Assembly (NCBI RefSeq): GCF_005796205.1
Contig: NZ_VAHN01000018.1
Coordinates: 1-64,000 of the forward strand
Direction of reading: 5' to 3'
Length of the DNA: 64,000 nt
Source: Pseudarthrobacter sp. NamE2
GTDB taxonomy: Bacteria; Actinomycetota; Actinomycetes; Actinomycetales; Micrococcaceae
The position numbers and the translations under genes were made by a program. This document shows positions 33,671-40,227 of the stretch, piece after piece; the stretch's first letter is position 1; each line of letters starts with the position of its first letter. Below the pieces are notes generated by a model that worked only from the letters and a program-made list of their open reading frames with translations, had not been told where the DNA came from and ran no database searches.

Positions 33671-34065
33671 CAGGCTTATCGAGCACTGCTGAATAGTCCT
33701 CCGCACACATATGCCCCTGAAGCACCGTATCCCAGCTCTGACGGCCCTTTTACGAGCTTATCGACGGAAACGGATACCGACGGACGCTTTCGACCGCAAT
33801 GGCACCTTCCACGGCACCGCCACGGAGATGGCCACCTACGCGCAGTCCCTCATCCACAACGGCACCTCCAGCTGGAGGACTACATTGACGACCTCAAGCA
33901 CCCTGCCAAGCGCCTGACCCCTTTACCGGAGGCTGGTCCGGCTGCGAATCCGTTATCAACGCCCTGCGGCACCATACTTCACACCCTTTTCTGGGAGCCT
34001 TCCTTCCGCGGCGGGAAGCCCACCTTCACCTTCAGCCCCACAAGGTGGTCCATGCCCTGGTTAGC

Positions 34066-34125
34066 GGGTTTCCGGGGGTCTTCGCTGGTTAAGCGGCAGG
34101 CACTGAATAAGGGCAGGGCACACTT
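34066..34125 (+). repeat. right copy of 60-bp imperfect direct repeat
   Basis: Collinear with 30881-30940 (47 of 60 identical, offset 3,185 bp). It contains the 3' arm of a tRNA-type terminator without its 5' arm and without any tRNA, as expected from a duplicated boundary. Confidence 0.65.
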
Positions 34126-34199
34126 TGAGCATCCACTTTGAACCTGCAATTCGGCCTCTGGCGATTGTTTTGGCCCGTGCCGTTGCCCAGTATGGAAAC

Positions 34200-34775
34200 G
34201 TGGGAACGGAAAACCGGCGGCACTGGCCCTCACGTGCCCTGTGCCTGCTCATCCCCCTTGCCGGGACGTCCGGGTGCGTCTATGACTACCCTGAGACCGC
34301 GGACACGGTAACAGCCCGGCCTGCGGACAGCGCAGCAGCCGGGCGAACTACTGGCCCGGAATCGAAACCGTCTCCCGCACGCCCTTACGACGATCTGCGG
34401 ATCCTGGCCCGGGAGGCTGAGAACTACGCTGAGCTGGACCGACTCCTGAATACAGTGCCGGGCCCGGCCCTCCTCACGGAGGTAGGGCCGCTGGACGGAC
34501 CCCTCAGGGGGTTCGGCACGATGGAGAAGGTGCAGGCGGCCGGCGACTACACGGTCACCGCCGCCTGCGTTGGTGCTTCCGGTGCGACGGTATCCGTTGG
34601 ACAGGAATTTCCGGGCGCCCCCTTCCAGCCGGTGGAGCTTGCCCTGGATTGCTCCGGGACCACTTCGCAGGTCATTTCACTTCAGCAGGGGTACGTTTTC
34701 GCGCATCTGCGGTTGCCCGGCCCGGGAGATACCCCGTGGACAGGGGCGGTAGGCGGCGTCCGCGTGACCCGATGA
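34200..34775 (+). CDS. hypothetical lipoprotein
   Basis: 191 residues from the GTG at 34200. The signal peptide RRHWPSRALCLLIPLAGTSGC has a lipobox with C26; the mature part has a Ser/Thr/Ala-rich linker, then a domain with an amphipathic helix (YAELDRLLNTV) and beta strands (YTVTAACVGASGATVSVG). Small extracytoplasmic lipoproteins of this kind are frequent in Arthrobacter with unknown function. The frame extends back to a TTG at 34125 inside the repeat, which is not credited. It lies just outside the right repeat. Confidence 0.6.
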   Translation: MGTENRRHWPSRALCLLIPLAGTSGCVYDYPETADTVTARPADSAAAGRTTGPESKPSPARPYDDLRILAREAENYAELDRLLNTVPGPALLTEVGPLDGPLRGFGTMEKVQAAGDYTVTAACVGASGATVSVGQEFPGAPFQPVELALDCSGTTSQVISLQQGYVFAHLRLPGPGDTPWTGAVGGVRVTR

Positions 34776-34929
34776 AACGCGGCGCCCGGACCCGAACCGT
34801 TTTGTCACGTTTGGACAGCAGGGCCGATTCGCCAGCCGCATAATCATGAATGGGTAACGGGTTCAGGCTTGTCATTACGTGTTAGTAACCCCTGGGGCCA
34901 CGGGCTCTGCCCTGTCCCTACACTTAGCC

Positions 34930-35172
34930 ATGGACACGATTCCTGCGATGATCCTGATTTTCGGTGCCGCCCTTGTGTGGATCGGTCTGACGGTCTTTGC
35001 GGTCCTGCGGTTGCGCCGCCGCTGGAACGGCTCCTCGCTGGTGGCGTCGGCGCCTGCAAAGGCTGCAACCGGACCAAACCGTTTCCACGGCCCTTGGCGC
35101 CGCCAGGGACGGCTGACGGGACAGGCTCGCCGCCGTCATCGCAGGCTGCGGCTTAGGAGGGTCCGCGGGTGA
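34930..35172 (+). CDS. small single-pass membrane protein
   Basis: 80 residues from the ATG at 34930: an N-terminal hydrophobic helix (about 5-26, AMILIFGAALVWIGLTVFAV) followed by a very basic region rich in Arg. An upstream frame extension starts at 34879. No known family; the strongly cationic tail could bind nucleic acid or lipids, or be an artefact of GC-rich sequence. Confidence 0.4.
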   Translation: MDTIPAMILIFGAALVWIGLTVFAVLRLRRRWNGSSLVASAPAKAATGPNRFHGPWRRQGRLTGQARRRHRRLRLRRVRG

Positions 35173-35194
35173 AGACCGGCATCCCGCCGGCTCC

Positions 35195-36247
35195 TTACTC
35201 GCTTTGCGGGCGGGAATGCCGCTGGGCGGAGTCCGCCCCGGGTGCGGCCGGGCGGTGACCCGCCACTGCCGCGCGTGCGTCGCCTTCTTCGTGCCCACCC
35301 TTTTTCTTGCCGAACGGCAGCACCTTCAGCAGCGGACCAACAATTGCCATGATGACAAGGCCCCACACCATACCCACGATGGCGGAGCACAATGTGTTGA
35401 CGAGCCACGCCAGGAAGCCGCCCACCACCGCGATGCCGGCAAATGGATGCTCGAGGGCATGTACCAGGTCATACGGGCCGTGCCAACCGAGGTCGTAGGC
35501 TCCCTGCAGCATGATGTGGCCGCCTACCCACAGCATGGCGATGGTTCCGACGAGGGTTATTGCGGCCAGGACGGCAGGCATCCCCTTCACGAGCATCTCG
35601 CCTATGCGCTTCGAGCGTGCGGATTCCCTGGCTGCGAGATGCAGGCCGAAATCGTCCATTTTGACGATGAGTGCGACGGCGCCGTACACCGCCACCGTGA
35701 TGACAAGAGCAACGACAACCAATATGAGGGCACGGGCCCACAGGTTCTCCTGGGCCACCTCATTCATCGAGATGACCATAATCTCGCAGGAGAGGATGAA
35801 GTCCGTGGTGATGGCACCCTTGACGACCTTCGACTCCGCCGCCGGACCCCGCTCGACTGCGGGGGCCTCATCCTCGTGCGCGTGGTGGCCGCCGCGGAGC
35901 TTGTGCCATACCTTCTCGGCGCCTTCGTAGCAGAGATAAGTGCCGCCCAGCATAAGGATGAACGGAATGGCCCATGGCGCGAATGCACTCACAAGCAGCA
36001 GGGCCGGCAGGATGATCAGCAGCTTGTTGCGCAGGGAGCCCCAAAAGATCCGCTTGATCATCGGCACTTCGCGGGATGGATCCACTCCGGAGACGTACTG
36101 CGGCGTAACGGCGGCGTCGTCAATCACCACACCTGCGGCTTTGGCCCCCGCCTTCGCGGCACCGGCGGCGACATCATCTACGGAGGCCGCGGCTATACGG
36201 GCGAGGGCTGCGACGTCGTCCAGCAGCGCGACCAGACCGCCGCTCAC
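35195..36247 (-). CDS. DUF808 (YedI-type) inner membrane protein
   Basis: 350 residues. The N-terminus SGGLVALLDDVAALARIAAASVDDVAAG and the loop DDAAVTPQYVSGVDPSRE are hallmarks of DUF808. About seven hydrophobic helices follow, with a charged His/Asp/Glu-rich loop (about 122-145) between helices and a hydrophilic C-terminal tail. Function is unknown in all species. It appears complete and monocistronic. A long plus-strand frame over it is a shadow. Confidence 0.88.
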   Translation of the reverse strand: MSGGLVALLDDVAALARIAAASVDDVAAGAAKAGAKAAGVVIDDAAVTPQYVSGVDPSREVPMIKRIFWGSLRNKLLIILPALLLVSAFAPWAIPFILMLGGTYLCYEGAEKVWHKLRGGHHAHEDEAPAVERGPAAESKVVKGAITTDFILSCEIMVISMNEVAQENLWARALILVVVALVITVAVYGAVALIVKMDDFGLHLAARESARSKRIGEMLVKGMPAVLAAITLVGTIAMLWVGGHIMLQGAYDLGWHGPYDLVHALEHPFAGIAVVGGFLAWLVNTLCSAIVGMVWGLVIMAIVGPLLKVLPFGKKKGGHEEGDARAAVAGHRPAAPGADSAQRHSRPQSE

Positions 36248-36383
36248 TGCTCACTCCCGCACTGTTCGAGGATTGACTGCTGGGCACGGAGACCATTGCT
36301 TAAGCACGTGATGGGCATGCTCAGATTATACGAGCAGCCCTGCGGCAAGGTGGGAGGGCGCCCCAGGAGCGTCCGGCGTCAAC

Positions 36384-36521
36384 CTAGTCGCTTGAGTCCC
36401 CGGAACCGATCGGTTGGCCGCCGACGACGGCGTCCAACCCCAGCGGCCGGAAGGCCTCACCGGCGAGGGCTTCAACCTCCTGCAGGCGTTGCACGTCCTT
36501 GCCCCTGCCGCTCCTAATCAC
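36384..36521 (-). pseudogene. GNAT acetyltransferase N-terminal fragment
   Basis: 45 codons from a GTG at 36521 read VIRSGRGKDVQRLQEVEALAG then EAFRPLGLDAVVG, the typical first helix-strand of actinobacterial GNATs (IR.AR.EDV..L...E..AGEAFR..G). It stops at 36384, and no continuation of the GNAT fold is visible downstream toward the DUF808 gene. Likely the stub of a deleted gene. The rest of the 36248-36606 gap holds nothing recognisable. Confidence 0.5.
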
Positions 36522-36606
36522 GGCTTCAGTCAAACACGGCTTGGTAGCGGCAGCACCGGCTTGGGGCGGAAGGGAGCGTCCGCCCTTCCCGCCTATGATG
36601 GCGGAC

Positions 36607-37560
36607 ATGGACGAGCAGGCCCTGGCAGACATCGCAAACGGGCTGTATGCCGTGCCCCTTGAGGACTTCGTAACGGCCAGGACAGCGGCGGCAAAGGAAG
36701 CTGCCGGGCAGGACAAGGAGCTGGGTACGGCCGTGAAGGCCCTGCCCAAGCCCTCCGTGGCGGCCTGGGCAGTCAACATGCTCGCCCTGCACCAGCCGGA
36801 CGTCCTTGCCGGCCTTGCGGACCTCGGTGCCCGGATGCGTGACGCACAGGCGTCACTTGATGCCCCTGCCCTCCGCGAGCTGGGACGGGAGCGCCGCGCC
36901 ATGCTGTCCGCCGCCGTCGACACTGTCCGTACAGTTGTCCAGGAAAAGGGCAGGGCCATCAGCGACACCATTGCAAACGATGTGGAGGAGACTCTCCGGG
37001 CCCTGACGGCCGATGAAGGGGCGGCAGCGGCTGTCCGCAGCGGGCGCCTCCTGAAAACGCTGTCGGCGGACGGGGTGAGCGCCGCCGACCTGGAGGGAGC
37101 CGTAGCAGTTCCCGCCGCTCCCCCGGCGCGGACGCCTGCACCAGCACGGGAGAAGAAGCAGCGTACGACGACGGCGCGCACCTCCCAGCCCAAGGCAGCC
37201 AAGCCACGGCTCGAGGCAGTCAGGCAGGCGCCGCCCCGTCCTGTCTCACTGCCGGCCCTTGAAAAGGCCAAAACGGCCCTGGCGGAAGCGCAGGAGGAAG
37301 AAGCGCGGACCAGCGGCCTCGCGCAGGAACTGCAGGAACAGGTGGACGAAACGCAAAGCGAGATCGCCGCCCTGGTTGAGGAAACAGCAGAACTCCGGAA
37401 CCGGTTGAAGAGCGCGGAAGAGCAACTGGACCGGGCGCGGAAAAGGCTGGCAGCGACGGCCGCCGAGGCGAAACAGGCGGCCCGGGCAGCCGACAAAGCG
37501 GGCCGGACAGCCATGCTTGCCCAGGAGAGGGTCCTGCGGCTGGGCAACACGCGGGGCTGA
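36607..37560 (+). CDS. conserved coiled-coil protein, function unknown
   Basis: 317 residues from the ATG at 36607 (protein MDEQALADIANGLYAVPLED). An N-terminal helical domain (1 to about 170; VKALPKPSVAAWAVNMLA is characteristic) is followed by a Pro/Ala/Lys-rich linker and a long coiled coil (about 215-310, repeated E/Q/A-rich heptads). Members occur across Actinobacteria without known function. Alternative Met codons 3 and 4 codons upstream are equally close. Its own promoter lies in the gap before it. Confidence 0.7.
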   Translation: MDEQALADIANGLYAVPLEDFVTARTAAAKEAAGQDKELGTAVKALPKPSVAAWAVNMLALHQPDVLAGLADLGARMRDAQASLDAPALRELGRERRAMLSAAVDTVRTVVQEKGRAISDTIANDVEETLRALTADEGAAAAVRSGRLLKTLSADGVSAADLEGAVAVPAAPPARTPAPAREKKQRTTTARTSQPKAAKPRLEAVRQAPPRPVSLPALEKAKTALAEAQEEEARTSGLAQELQEQVDETQSEIAALVEETAELRNRLKSAEEQLDRARKRLAATAAEAKQAARAADKAGRTAMLAQERVLRLGNTRG

Positions 37561-37598
37561 TTGCGGAAATTGTCAGAGCCCGGTTGCAGACTGGATTT

Positions 37599-37784
37599 AT
37601 GGAAAACAAGACGGTACAGGAATTTCACGTCACGTACTTCGATGCCGACTGCGGCCGGTCCCGGGCGGAGGTCTTCGACACTATGGCCGAGGCCCAGCGG
37701 TTCGCCAGCAGGCACTGCCACGGTGAGGACAGCTGGGTTGTCATCGACGCCGTTACGGCGGAACCGGCCCGGATCGCTGCCTGA
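37599..37784 (+). CDS. small hypothetical protein
   Basis: 61 residues: VQEFHVTYFDADCGRSRAEV and DTMAEAQRFASRHCHGED, a compact beta-alpha-beta pattern with two cysteines and a His-Cys-His cluster that could bind metal. 38 bases behind the coiled-coil gene. ATG start; no strong ribosome-binding site. No family recognised. Confidence 0.5.
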   Translation: MENKTVQEFHVTYFDADCGRSRAEVFDTMAEAQRFASRHCHGEDSWVVIDAVTAEPARIAA

Positions 37785-37904
37785 CCCCGTGCGATGGCCG
37801 CTTTGGCCGACCCCCGGCGGCTTAAATGACGGAACCCGCACTGCCTGGAAACCAGGGAGTACGGGCTCCGCGTCCGCTTATTCGGGCAGACGGCTTCGCT
37901 TAGC

Positions 37905-38750
37905 TTAGGCGAAGTCGGAAATTGCGGGGTCAGCCCCGATGCGGCCTTCACCGCTGGCAGTGCGGTCCAGCGCATGGATCGCTTCGATGTCCTCGGCGTC
38001 CAGGGACACCTCCAGCGCCGCGAAGTTCTCGCGGATCCGCGACTCGGTCACGGACTTGGGGATCACAACGTTGTTGATGGCAAGGTGCCAGGCGATGATG
38101 ACCTGCGCGGGGGTCGCCTGGTGCTTCGCGGCAATGCGCGCCACCGCGGAGTCCTCGAGGAGTTCGCCGCCCTGGCCCAGGGGTGACCAGGCCTGGGTAA
38201 GGATGCCCTTTGAGGCACCGAATTCGCGCAGTTCGCGCTGGCTGAAGTACGGGTGCAGTTCAATCTGGTGGATGGCGGGAACCACACCGGTCTCGTCGAT
38301 CAGGCGCTGCAGGCCTTCAACGGTGAAGTTCGAAACACCAATGGACTTCACCCGGCCGCGCTTTTGAAGCTCGATCAGCGCCTTCCAGGTATCCACATAC
38401 TTGTCCTGCTTGGGCTGCATCCAGTGGATCAGGTACAGGTCCAGCGTCTCGAGGCCAAGCCGGTCCATGGACTCTTCGAAGGCTGCCAACGTGGACTCGT
38501 AGCCCTGGTCCGCGTTCCACAGCTTGGTAGTGATGAAGATTTCTTCACGCGAAAGCCCGGAACTGGCGATGGCACGTCCCACGCCGGCCTCATTACCGTA
38601 GATCTTGGCGGTGTCGATATGGCGGAAGCCGGCTTCAAAGGCCTGGCGGACCACTTTCTCCGCCACGTTGTCCTCAACCTGCCACACTCCGTAGCCAAGC
38701 TGGGGAATCGTATTTCCGTCATTGAACGTCAGTGAAGGTGAAAAAGTCAT
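37905..38750 (-). CDS. aldo/keto reductase (2,5-diketo-D-gluconate reductase type)
   Basis: 281 residues, a standard AKR5-like (beta/alpha)8 barrel. The tetrad D46, Y51, K76 and H109 is intact (HIDTAKIYGNE; ITTKLW; LIHWM), with a C-terminal NADPH-binding VIPKSVTESRIRENF. The ATG at 38750 has AGGATGAAGGA in front. NADPH-dependent carbonyl reduction; physiological substrate unknown. Monocistronic. Confidence 0.9.
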   Translation of the reverse strand: MTFSPSLTFNDGNTIPQLGYGVWQVEDNVAEKVVRQAFEAGFRHIDTAKIYGNEAGVGRAIASSGLSREEIFITTKLWNADQGYESTLAAFEESMDRLGLETLDLYLIHWMQPKQDKYVDTWKALIELQKRGRVKSIGVSNFTVEGLQRLIDETGVVPAIHQIELHPYFSQRELREFGASKGILTQAWSPLGQGGELLEDSAVARIAAKHQATPAQVIIAWHLAINNVVIPKSVTESRIRENFAALEVSLDAEDIEAIHALDRTASGEGRIGADPAISDFA

Positions 38751-38857
38751 TCCTTCATCCTGCCAAATGCCTGGACCGGCCAAAGGCATAAAGCGCCGGT
38801 GTCAGCCAGGCGCGTAACGCCAAAAATTCCCGCGTTAATGGGAATAAACCAGCGGGG

Positions 38858-39307
38858 TCAGGATGCAGCCTCGTGCAGGTGCCGCTCGGCGTCGGCCACT
38901 TGATGGAACACGGCCTCGGCGCGGCGCCGCACGGAGGCCGCTCCTACCGGCACAGGCCCGACGGCGAGCCGCAGCATCGCGGCCGCTTCGGCCGTGGCGG
39001 CCAGGGAGTTACCGGCCTTGGACAGCGCGCGGTGGACCCCTGACAAGGCGGCCGGGATGTCCATACCCTCACTGGGCGAGCGCCTTTGGGCTTCCACGCA
39101 GACGGCCCTCACGCGTTCGAGGAGCAGTGCAAGGTCATTGGCAATCTCCACCAGCTCCTCGTACAGCTGGTCATCCTCCACGCCTTCCAGCACCTGGTGG
39201 AAGCGGTCCAGTCCCCGATGGAAGCGGTCGTGGGCGCGCCGCCACAGCCCCTTCCCCAGTTCCGCATCATCCTTGCGCCCCTGCCTGGCGGCGCTGAAAA
39301 AGCCCAA
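38858..39307 (-). CDS. conserved hypothetical protein encoded with bpa
   Basis: 149 residues, all-helical by pattern, Ala/Arg-rich, with LWRRAHDRFHRGLDRFHQ and QLYEELVEIANDLALLLERV. Starts 7 bases after the bpa stop, so it is co-transcribed with the proteasome activator. The family is widespread in Micrococcaceae in this position. Function unknown; a link to protein turnover is only suggested by context. Confidence 0.65.
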   Translation of the reverse strand: MGFFSAARQGRKDDAELGKGLWRRAHDRFHRGLDRFHQVLEGVEDDQLYEELVEIANDLALLLERVRAVCVEAQRRSPSEGMDIPAALSGVHRALSKAGNSLAATAEAAAMLRLAVGPVPVGAASVRRRAEAVFHQVADAERHLHEAAS

Positions 39308-39314
39308 GCGAAGC

Positions 39315-39944
39315 CTACAAATACTGTCCGGGACCGTGGTCCGGGTCGTCGCGCCGGCCCGGCTGCACGGGGGCTCCGGGCCGGGGACCGGCTGACGCGC
39401 GCTGCGGCTCGCCGTTCTCCCCGATTACCACGCCGGGAGCGATCATTGTGCCAGGCGGGAGCTGGCGCAGCTGCTGCTGCGCCGCCGCATGCTCACGTGC
39501 CGCATGCTGGGCAGCGATAGCGGTCTGGATCCCGTGGAACAGGCCCTCAAGCCAGCCCACCAGCTGTGCCTGCGCAATACGCAACTCCGCGTCGGAGGGG
39601 GTGGCTTCATCCGAGAATGGCAGGCTGATCCGGTCCAGTTCCTCCACGAGCTCCGGAGCCAGGCCGTCTTCCAGCTCCTTGATCGAGCGCTCGTGGATTT
39701 CAGCCAGCCTGCCCCGCGCGGCATCATCCAGCGGGGCGGACTTCACCTCTTCCAGGAGCTGCCGGATCATGGTGCCGATCCGCATCACCTTGGCTGGTTC
39801 GTCCACCAGGTCCTGCAGGTTGCTGCCCTTCTTGGCACCGTCCACAGGGGACGGCTGCGCAGGCACGGGCGCCTGGCTGTCATCGATGGGAGTGCCTTCT
39901 ACCGGAAGGTCCTCAGCTGCCTGAGTGGGGTTCGGATCGCTCAT
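39315..39944 (-). CDS. bpa: bacterial proteasome activator (Bpa/PafE)
   Basis: 209 residues. A flexible acidic N-terminus, a helical core (about 45-150: VMRIGTMIRQLLEEVKSAPL, then RLAEIHERSIKELEDGLAPE) and a disordered tail ending in GQYL. That C-terminus is the HbYX-like motif by which mycobacterial Bpa docks on the 20S proteasome and opens its gate without ATP. It implies that this organism has a 20S proteasome (prcBA), not in this window. The gene starts inside a hairpin (39933-39970). It is followed by a co-transcribed hypothetical. Confidence 0.88.
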   Translation of the reverse strand: MSDPNPTQAAEDLPVEGTPIDDSQAPVPAQPSPVDGAKKGSNLQDLVDEPAKVMRIGTMIRQLLEEVKSAPLDDAARGRLAEIHERSIKELEDGLAPELVEELDRISLPFSDEATPSDAELRIAQAQLVGWLEGLFHGIQTAIAAQHAAREHAAAQQQLRQLPPGTMIAPGVVIGENGEPQRASAGPRPGAPVQPGRRDDPDHGPGQYL

Positions 39945-39970
39945 GCGTTCATACTCTCATGAGCGATCCG
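39933..39970 (-). promoter_or_regulatory. hairpin enclosing the bpa start codon
   Basis: Perfect 13-bp inverted repeat (39933-39945 and 39958-39970) with a 12-nt loop. On the bpa mRNA the ATG (39944-39942) lies in the 3' arm, while the GAGAG Shine-Dalgarno-like bases are in or next to the loop. It could restrict initiation. Confidence 0.6.
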
Positions 39971-40023
39971 CCCGGGGTCCACTCGATGAACCTCCCTGAC
40001 GCGCTTGTCCGCTGCAGGCAAAA

Positions 40024-40227
40024 TCAGCAGCACCGTCCCTGCGGGTTGCTGTCCTGCCGGTCGGTCCGGTCACGCCAGAACTCCCGTTCGGTCATCGGCG
40101 GTTCCCGGTGCCCGGCCTGGCGGTGGTGCTCCAGATACTTGGTGTACGCGTCGGCACCCAGGACCCCGCCCAGGTACCGTGCGAAGCCCTTGAACCCGGT
40201 GGAGAGGGCTGCAAGTCCGGTGCTCAT
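40024..40227 (-). CDS. YbdD/YjiX family protein, CstA partner
   Basis: 67 residues with the family pattern FARYLGGVLGADAYTKYLEHH and EPPMTEREFWRDR. In E. coli these small proteins are required by CstA and BtsT pyruvate transporters. The start codon shares one base with the cstA stop, so translation is coupled. It is complete apart from a Cys-Cys C-terminus of unknown meaning. Confidence 0.85.
   Translation of the reverse strand: MSTGLAALSTGFKGFARYLGGVLGADAYTKYLEHHRQAGHREPPMTEREFWRDRTDRQDSNPQGRCC

Larger units (their letters stand above)
30849..34199. other. decayed accessory island downstream of tRNA-Thr
   Basis: 3.3 kb of mostly broken coding sequence between the tRNA and the next lipoprotein gene. 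It holds two frameshifted pseudogenes, one intact HAD-like gene, two small membrane ORFs and the two direct repeats. Its reading frames use A/T-ending codons more often than the flanking genes. No integrase, transposase or relaxase was recognised. 31350-31808 shows only short scraps (for example AERARAAGLLEIKGG in frame), and 33671-34199 has a fragmentary frame near 33790-33960 (ATEMATYAQSLIHNGT) that changes frame and ends without a start. Confidence 0.6.

Noticed and set aside
33711..33917. 68-codon ORF in the island
   Set aside because: Composition changes midway and the protein-like part (ATEMATYAQSLIHNGT) continues in another frame; more likely degenerate sequence.
35204..36517. 437-codon plus-strand frame
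   Set aside because: Antisense shadow of the DUF808 gene; low-complexity His/Arg/Gln composition and no ribosome-binding site.
36384..37841. 485-codon minus-strand frame rich in Ser/Arg/Ala
   Set aside because: Antisense shadow of the coiled-coil gene; only its last 45 codons (36384-36521) resemble a real protein and are listed as a GNAT remnant.
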